Source: Marivita lacus
GTDB lineage: Bacteria > Pseudomonadota > Alphaproteobacteria > Rhodobacterales > Rhodobacteraceae
Length of the DNA: 64,000 nucleotides
NCBI RefSeq assembly: GCF_014637725.1
Contig: NZ_BMFC01000013.1
Location: 1 to 64,000, forward strand
Reading direction: 5' to 3'
Position numbers and translations under genes: made by a program. Shown one piece after another: positions 16,789 through 25,350 of the stretch. Numbering within the stretch: position 1 is the first letter of the stretch; each line of letters opens with the position of its first letter. Below the pieces are notes generated by a model. The model was not told the DNA's origin. It saw nothing but the letters and a program-made list of their open reading frames with translations, and did not search any database.

Positions 16789-17367
16789 ATGGCAGCCGCG
16801 GACGGAACCGAGACTTTGACTAAAGGAACAACAAACACCGTCGTACCCTTCGTGGACGACCTTGTCGCAGTTCGCGATACGCGGGATGAAGCGGCATTCA
16901 TACGGGTGTTCGGGCATTTCGGACCGCGTGTGAAGTCATTCCTGATGCGAACCGGCATGGATTCTGCGCTTGCCGAGGAATGCGCGCAAGAAGTGCTCGT
17001 GACGGTGTGGAACAAGGCGCATCTGTATGATGCGACGCGGGCAAGTCCATCGACATGGATTTTCACCATTGCCCGGAACAAGAAAATCGACGTGCTGCGC
17101 AAACAGCGTCGCCCCGAACCCGAGGAGCTGCCTTGGGGACCGGAAGCAGAACCTGATCAGGCCGATGTGGTCGGATTGCAACAGGAGAGCGAGCAACTGG
17201 GTCGTGCTTTGCGCGATCTGCCCGAGAAACAAAGAGAATTGATCGAAAAGGCCTATTATGGAGAACTGTCTCACAGCGAAATCGCTGATCAGACGGGTCT
17301 GCCGCTGGGCACGATCAAATCCCGTATTAGATTGGCGCTGGAGCGACTGCGCCATTCGATGAAGTGA
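16789..17367 (+). CDS. rpoE: RpoE, ECF sigma factor of the singlet oxygen response
   Basis: A 192-residue group IV sigma factor very like R. sphaeroides RpoE. Region 2 contains FGPRVKSFLMRTG, AEECAQEVLVTVWNKAHLYD and the ARASPSTWIFTIARNKKIDVLRK promoter-melting block; after an EPEELPWGPEAEPDQADV linker, region 4 has LPEKQRELIEKAYYGELSHSEIA and LPLGTIKSRIRLALERLR. It is held inactive by ChrR and released under singlet oxygen. The ATG at 16789 is chosen because it fits homologue length and lies downstream of the gene's own promoter; the frame is open further up and ATGs at 16711 and 16726 remain possible. chrR follows eight bases later. Confidence 0.93.
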   Translation: MAAADGTETLTKGTTNTVVPFVDDLVAVRDTRDEAAFIRVFGHFGPRVKSFLMRTGMDSALAEECAQEVLVTVWNKAHLYDATRASPSTWIFTIARNKKIDVLRKQRRPEPEELPWGPEAEPDQADVVGLQQESEQLGRALRDLPEKQRELIEKAYYGELSHSEIADQTGLPLGTIKSRIRLALERLRHSMK

Positions 17368-17374
17368 CACTGAC

Positions 17375-18028
17375 ATGACCGTAAAACATCATCTTACAGA
17401 CGACCTTCTGATGGCCTACTCGGCAGGTGACCTGCCCGAGGCCGTCAACCTGATCGTCGCGACCCATATCTCGCTCTGCGATGAATGTCGGGCGGCGCTT
17501 GGAAGTTACGATGCCATCGGTGGTGCGGTGCTCGACACCTGCGACAGTTCCGACATGTCGAAGACCAGCCTGAACGCGGTGCTTGACATGATCCACGCGC
17601 AGAACACGCAGACGCATACCAAGCCCGAAACCGACGCGGCAAAGGATGATGTCCTGCCCGCGCCCCTGCGCGATTACGTAGGCGGTGGGCTTGAAAGCGT
17701 TCGTTGGCGGTCCGCCGGTATGGGCGTGAAACAGGCGATCCTGCCGACATCGCGCGACGCGACGGCGCGTCTGCTCTACATCCCCGCAGGCATTGCAATC
17801 CCGGATCACGGCCATCAGGGGCTTGAACTGACGCTGGTGCTCAAGGGCGCGTTCCAGGACGACGGCGGGTATTTCGGACGCGGCGATATCGAAGTCGCAA
17901 CCGAGGATCTCAACCACACTCCGGTGGCCGATATCTCCGAAGATTGCATCTGCCTTGCGGTCACCGACGCACCGCTGAAGTTCAAGGGCTTGGTGCCGCG
18001 CATCGCGCAGCCGTTCCTTGGAATATAA
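17375..18028 (+). CDS. chrR: ChrR, zinc-dependent cupin anti-sigma factor
   Basis: A 217-residue anti-sigma factor. The N-terminal ASD domain carries His6, His31, Cys35 and Cys38 (HISLCDEC), the four zinc ligands known from R. sphaeroides ChrR at the same numbers. The C-terminal cupin domain has His145, His147, Glu151 and His181, the expected second metal site shifted by four residues, and Cys191/Cys193. It binds RpoE in the cytoplasm until singlet oxygen triggers its turnover. Co-transcribed with rpoE and followed by a strong terminator. Confidence 0.96.
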   Translation: MTVKHHLTDDLLMAYSAGDLPEAVNLIVATHISLCDECRAALGSYDAIGGAVLDTCDSSDMSKTSLNAVLDMIHAQNTQTHTKPETDAAKDDVLPAPLRDYVGGGLESVRWRSAGMGVKQAILPTSRDATARLLYIPAGIAIPDHGHQGLELTLVLKGAFQDDGGYFGRGDIEVATEDLNHTPVADISEDCICLAVTDAPLKFKGLVPRIAQPFLGI

Positions 18029-18054
18029 AAGCAAACCGACACTGCGATGATTAA

Positions 18055-18078
18055 GGGGGCCAATCGGCCCCCTTTTTT
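18055..18078 (+). terminator. Rho-independent terminator of rpoE-chrR
   Basis: GGGGGCC (18055-18061) pairs with GGCCCCC (18066-18072) around AATC, followed by TTTTTT. It sits immediately before the convergent lpd stop codon. Confidence 0.93.
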
Positions 18079-18081
18079 CGC

Positions 18082-19866
18082 TTACGCCTTTTTCTTCTTC
18101 GGCGGCATCAGATCTGTGATCGTGCCTTCGAACATCTCGGCGGCAAAGTTCACCGTTTCCGACAGGGTCGGGTGCGGGTGGATCGTGTGACCAAGGTCCA
18201 CCGCATCCGCGCCCATCTCGATGGCCAGCACCACTTCCGAGATCAGATCGCCCGCATTGGTGCCGACGATACAGGCCCCGATCACGCGGTCATCCTCGGG
18301 ATCAAAGAGCAGCTTTGTGATCCCCTCGTTCCGCCCGTTCGCCAAGGACCGCCCAGACGCCGCCCAAGGGAACACGCCCTTTTCGTACTTGATCCCCTGC
18401 GCCTTGGCTTGCGTCTCGGTCACACCGCACCACGCCACTTCGGGATCGGTATAGGCGACCGACGGGATCAACTGCGCATCAAAGAAACGATTGTGACCCG
18501 CACAAACCTCTGCCGCGACCTTGCCTTCATGCACCGCCTTGTGCGCCAGCATCGGCTGGCCAACCACGTCACCGATGGCAAAGATATGCGACACACCGGT
18601 GCGCTGCTGCTTGTCCACGGCGATGAAACCGCGCTCATCCACCGCAACCCCGGCCTTTTCCGCGTCGATCAGCTTGCCATTCGGCTTGCGCCCCACGGCC
18701 ACCAACACCTTGTCGAACGTATCATCAAAGGTCTCGCCCTTGTCGTTCTCGAACGTGACCTTGATGCCCTTTTTCAAAGCCTCGACATTCGTGACCTTCG
18801 TCTTGAGCCAGATGTTCTCGTACCGGCCTTCAATCCGCTTGTGCAGCGGTTTCACGATGTCCTTGTCGGCCCCCGGCATCAGCTGGTCCATGAATTCGAC
18901 GACCGAGATCTTGGACCCCAGCGCATCATAGACGCAGGCCATTTCCAGACCGATGATCCCGCCCCCAAGGACCAGCATCCGCTTGGGAATGTCCTTGAGT
19001 TCCAGCGCACCCGTGCTGTCGATCACCCGCTCGTCATCCTGCGGGATGAAGGGCAGGTTCACGGGCTCGGACCCGGCGGCGATGATGCATTGATCAAAGC
19101 TGACATTGGTCTTGCCGTCGTCGCCGACCACTTCGATCATGTTCGGGCCGGTAAACGTCCCGTAGCCCTGCACGACCTGAACCTTGCGCCCTTTGGCCAG
19201 ACCGCTCAGCCCCCCGGTCAACTGCCCGACAACACCGTTCTTGAAGTCGCGCAATTCATCGAGGTCGATCTTCGGCTTGCCGAAACTGATCCCGTGCGAT
19301 GCCATCTCCTCGGCCTCGGTGATCACCTTGGCCACATGCAGCAGCGCCTTGGACGGGATACAGCCCACGTTGAGGCAGACACCGCCCAGAGACGGATACT
19401 TTTCGATCAGGACAACTTTCTTGCCCAGATCCGCCGCGCGGAACGCTGCCGTGTAACCGCCGGGGCCGGAGCCCAGAACGACCACTTCGGCATGTACATC
19501 ACCCTTGCCTGACGCGGTGCCCGTCGCTTCGACCTTTTGCGGTGCGTCGGACTGCGGCGGCGACCCACGGCCACCATAGCCGCCCTTGACCTCGCCTCCC
19601 TGACCGACTGCGTCTTTCGCTGTCGTGTCTTCGGCATCCGCGCCTTCGAACACCATGATCACGTCACCCTGAGAGACAGTATCGCCTTCCTTGACCTTGA
19701 TCTCGGTAATCTTGCCTGCGGCCGGCGATGGAACTTCCATCGTCGCCTTGTCGGATTCCAGTTCGAGCAGCGGGTCTTCTTCGCTGACCGTGTCGCCCAC
19801 GCTGACCAGAATGGTGACAACGGGCACGTCTTTGAAATCCCCGATATCGGGTACCTTGATATCCAT
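18082..19866 (-). CDS. lpd: Dihydrolipoamide dehydrogenase (E3) with N-terminal lipoyl domain
   Basis: A 594-residue E3 of the pyruvate dehydrogenase complex, which reoxidises dihydrolipoyl groups with NAD. Residues 1-80 form a lipoyl domain with the lipoylated lysine in ELESDKATMEVP; a linker (about 85-120, rich in Gly, Asp and Thr) leads to the flavoprotein part with LGSGPGGYTAAFRAADLG, the redox disulfide in GGVCLNVGCIPSKALLH, the NAD-binding VLGGGIIGLEMA and the C-terminal HPHPTLSE active-site histidine. E. coli Lpd lacks the lipoyl domain. Last gene of aceE-aceF-lpd, starting 13 bases after aceF. Confidence 0.96.
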   Translation of the reverse strand: MDIKVPDIGDFKDVPVVTILVSVGDTVSEEDPLLELESDKATMEVPSPAAGKITEIKVKEGDTVSQGDVIMVFEGADAEDTTAKDAVGQGGEVKGGYGGRGSPPQSDAPQKVEATGTASGKGDVHAEVVVLGSGPGGYTAAFRAADLGKKVVLIEKYPSLGGVCLNVGCIPSKALLHVAKVITEAEEMASHGISFGKPKIDLDELRDFKNGVVGQLTGGLSGLAKGRKVQVVQGYGTFTGPNMIEVVGDDGKTNVSFDQCIIAAGSEPVNLPFIPQDDERVIDSTGALELKDIPKRMLVLGGGIIGLEMACVYDALGSKISVVEFMDQLMPGADKDIVKPLHKRIEGRYENIWLKTKVTNVEALKKGIKVTFENDKGETFDDTFDKVLVAVGRKPNGKLIDAEKAGVAVDERGFIAVDKQQRTGVSHIFAIGDVVGQPMLAHKAVHEGKVAAEVCAGHNRFFDAQLIPSVAYTDPEVAWCGVTETQAKAQGIKYEKGVFPWAASGRSLANGRNEGITKLLFDPEDDRVIGACIVGTNAGDLISEVVLAIEMGADAVDLGHTIHPHPTLSETVNFAAEMFEGTITDLMPPKKKKA

Positions 19867-19879
19867 CAGATCGCCTCCC

Positions 19880-21151
19880 TTACCACATCAACTTGCGCAT
19901 ATCGCCAAGCAGGTTCTTGAGCGTCACGCAGAAGCGCGCGGCCAAGGCCCCATCGACGGCACGGTGATCGTAAGACAACGACAGCGGCTGCATCAGGCGC
20001 GGCACGAATTCTGATCCATTCCAGACCGGTGCCATCTTGGACCGCGTCAGCCCAAGAATGGCCACCTCGGGCGCGTTGACGATCGGGGTAAAGCTGGTGC
20101 CCCCGATGCCGCCCAGCGACGAGATCGTGAAAGTCGCGCCCTGCATGTCCTTGGACTTGAGGTTGCCCTCGCGCGCGGCTTTCGACAGGTCCATCAATTC
20201 CTTGGAAATGTCGACCAGACCCTTGCGATCCGCGTCCTTGATCACCGGAACCATCAAACCGTTCGGCGTGTCCGCTGCAAAGCCGATATTGTAGAAATCC
20301 TTCTTGATCAGCTTGTCACCGTCGGGATGGATCGAGCTGTTGAACTCCCAATGTTCCTTGAGAGCCGAGACCGACGCCTTGATCACAAAGGACAGAAGCG
20401 TCACGCGATAGCCGTTGTCCTTGGCCATCGTGTCCATTTCCTTGCGGTAATTGTCCAGATCGGTGATGTCCGCCTCGTCATTATGCGTGACATGCGGAAT
20501 GTTGAGCCATGACCGGTGCAGCGCAGGCCCGGAGATCTTCTTGATCCGGGACATCTCCACTTCTTCGATGGGCCCGAACTTGGAGAAATCCACGGCCGGG
20601 ATCGGCGGAATGCCCATGCCACCTTGCACAGCGCCACCACCGGCAGACGCAGGCGCAACCTGTGACTTGAGCGCCTTTTCAACGTCCTCGCGCAGGATAC
20701 GGCCCTTGCGGCCCGACCCGTTGACGTTGTTCAGATCCACCTCGACCCTGCGCGCATAAGCCCGCACGGATGGCGACGCATGAACCTTGCCGAACCCGGC
20801 ATCGGTCTTGGCAGGGGCCGACGCAGGCGCAGAGGCCGGAGCGCTTTGCTTGGGCTCTTCCTTGGCGTCGTCCTTCTTCTCGGCTTTGGGCTCTTCCTTG
20901 GCTGCACCCTTGGAATCATCGGCTTCAACGATCAGGATGACCGATCCTTCGGACACCCTGTCGCCTTCGCTGACCCTGATCTCTTTCACGACGCCGGCAG
21001 TCGATGAGGGAACCTCCATCGTCGCCTTGTCGGATTCCAACTCAACAATCGGGTCTTCCACCGCAATCGTGTCGCCCACGCTGACCAGAACGGTCACGAC
21101 CGGCACGTCGTTGAAATCACCAATATCCGGTACTTTTACTTCGGTTGTCAT
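19880..21151 (-). CDS. aceF: Pyruvate dehydrogenase E2, dihydrolipoamide acetyltransferase
   Basis: A 423-residue E2 core enzyme that moves acetyl groups from the lipoyl arm to CoA. A single lipoyl domain (residues 1-80, lysine in ESDKATMEVP) is followed by an Ala/Pro/Lys/Glu linker, a peripheral subunit-binding domain (ASPSVRAYARRVEVDLNNVNGSGRKGRI, quoted in part) and a catalytic domain ending with the DHRAVDGA active-site motif. E. coli AceF has three lipoyl domains; here the second copy is on Lpd. It lies 19 bases after aceE. Confidence 0.96.
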   Translation of the reverse strand: MTTEVKVPDIGDFNDVPVVTVLVSVGDTIAVEDPIVELESDKATMEVPSSTAGVVKEIRVSEGDRVSEGSVILIVEADDSKGAAKEEPKAEKKDDAKEEPKQSAPASAPASAPAKTDAGFGKVHASPSVRAYARRVEVDLNNVNGSGRKGRILREDVEKALKSQVAPASAGGGAVQGGMGIPPIPAVDFSKFGPIEEVEMSRIKKISGPALHRSWLNIPHVTHNDEADITDLDNYRKEMDTMAKDNGYRVTLLSFVIKASVSALKEHWEFNSSIHPDGDKLIKKDFYNIGFAADTPNGLMVPVIKDADRKGLVDISKELMDLSKAAREGNLKSKDMQGATFTISSLGGIGGTSFTPIVNAPEVAILGLTRSKMAPVWNGSEFVPRLMQPLSLSYDHRAVDGALAARFCVTLKNLLGDMRKLMW

Positions 21152-21170
21152 AATCTTGTTCTCCTCCCGC

Positions 21171-23831
21171 TCACACCAGACGCGGGTTCGGCTTTTCGCC
21201 GTCGATGTCGTATTTGCTCAGGGCTGATTTCAGATCTTTCTCGGTCACCGCACCCTCGCGGTAGAGATCGACCATGGCTGCAGCGGCGATGTGGTTCGCG
21301 TCCACCTCGAAGAACCGGCGCAGGTTCACGCGGCTGTCCGACCGGCCATAGCCATCGGTGCCCAGAACCGTGAACCGACCCGGCACAAAGGCCCGGATCT
21401 GTTCGGCGAAGTTCTTCATGTAGTCGGTCGCCGCGATGATCGGACCCTTTGCCCCCTCAAGCTGCTGCGTCACATAAGGCACCTTCGGCTCGGCCAGCGG
21501 GTTCAGACGGTTGTGCCGCGCGCAGTCCTGACCGTCGCGGGCCAGCTCGTTCAGCGACGTGGCCGACCAGATGTCCGAAGTCACGCCGAAATCCTCCTTG
21601 AGCATTTCGGCCGCCTTGAGCGCCTGAACAAGGATCGTTCCCGACCCCATCAGGTTGACGTGCTTCTTGCCGGGTTTCGCTGTCTTGTGCATCCGGTAGA
21701 GGCCCTTGATGATGCCCTCTTCCGAGCCCATCGGCATTTCGGGATGGTGGTAGTTCTCGTTCATCAGGGTCAGGTAGAAATACACGTCCTCCTGATCGAC
21801 AAACATCCGCTGCAAACCGTTCTGCACGATCACCGCGACCTCGTAGCTGAAGGTCGGATCATAGCTGATACAGTTCGGAATGGTGCTTGCCAGGATGTGC
21901 GAATGCCCATCCTCGTGCTGCAACCCTTCGCCGTTCAGCGTGGTCCGCCCGGCAGTTCCGCCCAGCATGAAGCCCCGCGCCCGGCTGTCGCCCGCCGCCC
22001 AGCACAGATCGCCGATCCGCTGGAAGCCGAACATCGAGTAGTAGATGAAGAACGGGATCATTGGCACGCCATGGTTGGAATACGACGTTGCCGCCGCGAT
22101 CCAGTCCGCCATTGCACCCGCTTCGTTGATGCCTTCCTGAAGAACCTGACCGTCAAGGCTCTCCTTGTAGAACATCATCTGGTCTTTATCCTCCGGGGTA
22201 TAGTTCTGCCCCAGCGGATTGTAGATCCCGACCGACCGGAACAGGCCCTCCATCCCGAAGGTGCGGCTTTCGTCCGGCACGATCGGCACGACGTACTTGC
22301 CGACCTTCTTGTCCCGCAAAAGCGTGGTCAGGATGCGGACAAACGCCATCGTCGTCGAAATCTCGCGGTCGCCCGTCGATTCAAGTTGACCCTTGAACTG
22401 CTCCAGCGCCGGGATTTCCAGCTTGGCCGCATCGCGCCAATGCCGAACCGGGAAAGACCCGCCCAATTCCTTGCGCCGATCCGCGAGGTACGCCTTCTGC
22501 GCATTGTTCAGGCTGACAAACGGCACGTCCTTTTCCAGCTCTTGATCCGTCACCGGAATCTGGAAGCGGTCCCGCATCGCCTTGAGCTGGTCGAACTGCA
22601 TCTTCTTCTGCTGGTGCGTGGTGTTCTGGCCTTCCCCAGCCGTGCCCATGCCATAGCCCTTGACCGTCTTGACCAGCAGACAGGTCGGAGTGCCCTTGGC
22701 TTTGCTGGCCCGCAGGAAAGCGTTATACACTTTCTTGGGGTCATGCCCGCCCCGGCGCAGCGCCCAGATCTGATCGTCCGTCCAGTCTTCGACCAGCGCG
22801 GCAGTCTCCGGGTACTTGCCAAAGAAATGCTCGCGGATATAGGCGCCATTCTTGGATTTGAATGTCTGATAGTCGCCATCGACGGTTTCATCCATCAACA
22901 GGCGCAGCTTGCCCGAGGTGTCGCGCTCCAGCAATTCATCCCAGCCACGCCCCCAAAGCAGCTTGATCACGTCCCAGCCGGCACCGCGGAAATCACCCTC
23001 GAGTTCCTGAACGATCTTGCCATTGCCCCGCACCGGGCCGTCAAGACGTTGGAGGTTGCAGTTGACGACAAAGATCAGGTTATCAAGACCTTCGCGCGAG
23101 GCAAGGTCGATGGCGCCACGGCTTTCGGGTTCGTCCATCTCGCCATCGCCGAGGAAACACCACACCTTGCGGTCGGCCATGTCGATATGGCCACGATTGT
23201 GCATGTATTTCATGAACCGCGCCTGGTAGATCGCCATCAACGGCCCGAGGCCCATCGAAACGGTCGGGAACTGCCAGTAATCCGGCATCAACCACGGGTG
23301 GGGATAGGAACTCAGACCGTCGCCCGCCACTTCGGAGCGGAAATTCTCGAGCTGTTCGACACTGATGCGCCCTTCCATGAAGGACCGCGCATAAATGCCG
23401 GGGATCACGTGACCCTGAAAGAACACCAGGTCACCGCCATGAATGGCCGATTTCGCCCGCCAGAAATGGTTGAGACCGATATCATAAAGCGCGGCGGACG
23501 ACGCGAAGGACGCGATATGTCCGCCATATTCGCTGCTGACCTTGTTGCGCTTGACCACGGTCGCCATCGCGTTCCAACGGTTGATGGTGCGGATGCGCCA
23601 TTCCATTTCCGTGTCGCCCGGGATGTCGACCTCGTCATCCGGCGCAATCGTGTTCTGGTATGGTGTGTTCGCTGAAAACGGCAGCTTTGCGCCAGCGGCG
23701 CGCGCCTGTTGAACTGCCTTGTCGAGCAGGAAATGCGCACGATCCGCGCCATCCCGAAGGATCACGTCTTCTATCGCGTCTTGCCATTCCTGGGATTCGA
23801 CCGGGTCAATATCATTCGGGCTGTCTTTCAT
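21171..23831 (-). CDS. aceE: Pyruvate dehydrogenase E1 component, homodimeric type
   Basis: An 886-residue homodimeric E1 that decarboxylates pyruvate with thiamine diphosphate, almost the same length as E. coli AceE (887). The TPP motif FLGDGEMDEPESRGAI and following NLIFVVNCNLQRLDGPVRGN are intact, as are SYPHPWLMPDYWQFPTVSMGLGP and the EGLQHEDGHSHILAST transketolase-like segment. The ATG at 23831 follows AAGGGAAGAGGGATT; an open extension to 23897 adds nothing family-like. First gene of the operon. Confidence 0.97.
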   Translation of the reverse strand: MKDSPNDIDPVESQEWQDAIEDVILRDGADRAHFLLDKAVQQARAAGAKLPFSANTPYQNTIAPDDEVDIPGDTEMEWRIRTINRWNAMATVVKRNKVSSEYGGHIASFASSAALYDIGLNHFWRAKSAIHGGDLVFFQGHVIPGIYARSFMEGRISVEQLENFRSEVAGDGLSSYPHPWLMPDYWQFPTVSMGLGPLMAIYQARFMKYMHNRGHIDMADRKVWCFLGDGEMDEPESRGAIDLASREGLDNLIFVVNCNLQRLDGPVRGNGKIVQELEGDFRGAGWDVIKLLWGRGWDELLERDTSGKLRLLMDETVDGDYQTFKSKNGAYIREHFFGKYPETAALVEDWTDDQIWALRRGGHDPKKVYNAFLRASKAKGTPTCLLVKTVKGYGMGTAGEGQNTTHQQKKMQFDQLKAMRDRFQIPVTDQELEKDVPFVSLNNAQKAYLADRRKELGGSFPVRHWRDAAKLEIPALEQFKGQLESTGDREISTTMAFVRILTTLLRDKKVGKYVVPIVPDESRTFGMEGLFRSVGIYNPLGQNYTPEDKDQMMFYKESLDGQVLQEGINEAGAMADWIAAATSYSNHGVPMIPFFIYYSMFGFQRIGDLCWAAGDSRARGFMLGGTAGRTTLNGEGLQHEDGHSHILASTIPNCISYDPTFSYEVAVIVQNGLQRMFVDQEDVYFYLTLMNENYHHPEMPMGSEEGIIKGLYRMHKTAKPGKKHVNLMGSGTILVQALKAAEMLKEDFGVTSDIWSATSLNELARDGQDCARHNRLNPLAEPKVPYVTQQLEGAKGPIIAATDYMKNFAEQIRAFVPGRFTVLGTDGYGRSDSRVNLRRFFEVDANHIAAAAMVDLYREGAVTEKDLKSALSKYDIDGEKPNPRLV

Positions 23832-24153
23832 AATCCCTCTTCCCTTGGTCTGGCCTGGGGCCATTAGTTTATCGTTAAACAAATTGCTTGGCCGCAACTT
23901 CGCCTAACCACGTAACGCGCTCCTAGCATGCCCGGTTCCACCGAGGCAGTAAGGTCACGGCATATCATCCATGCAGCAGGTGCATGGCAATATGGTTTAA
24001 AACTAAACAAAAATGCGCGTCGCGCAGACACTATCAAAACATCCCCATATCCCGTCACGATGGCATCCTGACGCTGCGCATGCCAGCAGAAATGCACGGG
24101 CCCGCAAGAGCCCGTTTTCACCGTAATGTCAGCTGGAGGTTCGGCCGAACCGC
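23832..24153. other. Intergenic region upstream of the aceE operon
   Basis: These 322 bases hold no credible gene. They should contain the aceE operon promoter, but no clear -35/-10 pair was found. An inverted repeat GTTTA-TCGT-TAAAC lies at 23867-23880, 36 bases before aceE. A second hairpin, ACGGGC (24096-24101) with GCCCGT (24110-24115) followed by TTT, lies 35 bases after the amidotransferase stop and may help end that transcript, although its T tract is on the plus strand. Confidence 0.5.
23867..23880. promoter_or_regulatory. Inverted repeat, possible operator of aceE-aceF-lpd
   Basis: Five-base arms GTTTA and TAAAC around TCGT, 36 bases before the aceE ATG and within the likely promoter region. 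The arms are short, so this is a weak call. Confidence 0.35.
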
Positions 24154-24945
24154 CTAGGCGGCGTGGGCCACGGGCAACGCCAGGGGCGTCTGCGCAAAGG
24201 TGCCCTTGGACAGGGTCACCAGCATGTCGGGCGCAAGCGCCGTCCATGTCAATGTTTCGGGGTCAAGCGGTTCGGAGGCCAGAATCCAGCCACCCTCCCG
24301 CGTTTCCGCCGCATAGAGGCTGGGCGCATACGCATCGCTGGAGTGGCGGAACGCATGGATCGACTCGCCATCGGACATCAAGCAGGTCAGTCGCACTGCG
24401 GCATCACACCCATGCCCGTAGCAGCTATGCGCCTTCAGCAGCGCAACCACCGCACGCACCGCCTCGGCGGGATCATCCTCAAGCCCATGCGCCATCAACA
24501 GCAGAAAGATCAATTCGGAATCCGTCGTTCCCCGCCGCGCGAGGTACAGGTCATCCGGCAACAACGCTTCCAGCGTGCGGCGGATACGGTCGATATCCGG
24601 CACCTGGCCATTGTGCATGAACGACCAGCGCCGATGCGCGAAGGGATGGCAATTCAGGCGCGTGGTCTCGCCGGTCGTGGATGCCCTGACATGCGCAAGA
24701 AACAGCGGCGATCGGATCATCTTGCACAGGCTGAGCAGGTTGCCATCCGACCAGGCCGGCAGGACATCCCGATAAAGCCCAGGACCCGCGCCCTCGTCAT
24801 ACCATGCAAACCCGAATCCATCGCCCTGCACGGCCAGCTTGGCTTCGTTGGCGTGCTGGCTCTGCTCCAGAAGCGAATGCGCCGGGTCAACAACCACATG
24901 CGCGATTGGAACCGCCGGTCCGAGATAGGCGGCAAGTCGGCACAT
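24154..24945 (-). CDS. Class II glutamine amidotransferase domain protein (YafJ/EgtC-like)
   Basis: A 263-residue protein whose first residues MCRLAAYLG place the nucleophile at Cys2 after removal of Met, as in Ntn-type class II glutamine amidotransferases. LFLAHVRASTTG, NCHPFAHRRWSFMHNGQVP and RRGTTDSELIFLLL are the family's glutaminase-site blocks. Partner domain and product are unknown; related proteins include YafJ and the ergothioneine enzyme EgtC, but no egt genes are near. The long open frame upstream is not family-like. It starts three bases after the DUF6356 gene. Confidence 0.88.
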   Translation of the reverse strand: MCRLAAYLGPAVPIAHVVVDPAHSLLEQSQHANEAKLAVQGDGFGFAWYDEGAGPGLYRDVLPAWSDGNLLSLCKMIRSPLFLAHVRASTTGETTRLNCHPFAHRRWSFMHNGQVPDIDRIRRTLEALLPDDLYLARRGTTDSELIFLLLMAHGLEDDPAEAVRAVVALLKAHSCYGHGCDAAVRLTCLMSDGESIHAFRHSSDAYAPSLYAAETREGGWILASEPLDPETLTWTALAPDMLVTLSKGTFAQTPLALPVAHAA

Positions 24946-24947
24946 CG

Positions 24948-25202
24948 TCAGTGCCCGGAAGGACTGTGTCGCGCTTCGATCCGCGCGTGCAACTTGCGGA
25001 TCATCCGGCTGGCCGTGGTTTCGAAAAGCGGGGGAATCACGGCATGGACAAGCGCGGCGCAGGCCGCAAGGAACAGCCGCGCCGAGAACCCAAAAGCAAA
25101 GCCCGCATGTTGCAGGTAGGTTTCGTTCACACTGGCGGGATGGTCGATGAACCCGCGCAGAAAGCCCGGCCGCGCGTCCTGTTCCGTGTCTTGAATCGCC
25201 AT
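24948..25202 (-). CDS. DUF6356 family membrane protein
   Basis: An 84-residue protein with the pattern FIDHPASVNETYLQHAGFAFGFSARLFLAACAALVHAVIPPLF, which I recognise as DUF6356: an H-P-x-S-V-x-E-x-Y-x-x-H start and a hydrophobic stretch ending in HA-x-x-P. Probably a small membrane-associated protein of unknown role. The ATG at 25202 follows AAGGAGC; the frame opens earlier but without a ribosome site. Co-directional with, and three bases upstream of, the amidotransferase gene. Confidence 0.75.
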   Translation of the reverse strand: MAIQDTEQDARPGFLRGFIDHPASVNETYLQHAGFAFGFSARLFLAACAALVHAVIPPLFETTASRMIRKLHARIEARHSPSGH

Positions 25203-25285
25203 TGCATGCTCCTTGTTTCGATGCCTGACCACAGAATGCCAGACCCGCACAAAGCGTGTTTCCCAAATACGAGGCCTCCAGTCAC

Positions 25286-25339
25286 CGTTCTTGGGAAAAA
25301 TTCACGGATTCATCCAAGAACGTGAGAAATTATCTCACG
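25286..25339 (-). terminator. Two nested or adjacent hairpins after xth
   Basis: CGTGAGA (25321-25327) pairs with TCTCACG (25333-25339) around AATTA just after the xth stop; on the minus strand the stem is followed by TTCTT. Overlapping it, CGTTCTTGG (25286-25294) is perfectly complementary to CCAAGAACG (25314-25322). The two stems share two bases and would compete, so an attenuator-like arrangement or a protein site is possible. Confidence 0.5.
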
Positions 25340-25350
25340 CCTGACACCCA

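Noticed and set aside
21291-23675. A very long open frame antisense to aceE, with similar ones antisense to clpB (6954-8447), copy 2 of the dehydrogenase (50760-52874), BON-OmpA (34491-36674) and msrP (485-1936).
   Set aside because: They mirror strongly coding G+C-rich genes, have His/Arg/Gln-rich products without motifs, and lack ribosome sites. This is a normal effect of high third-position G+C.
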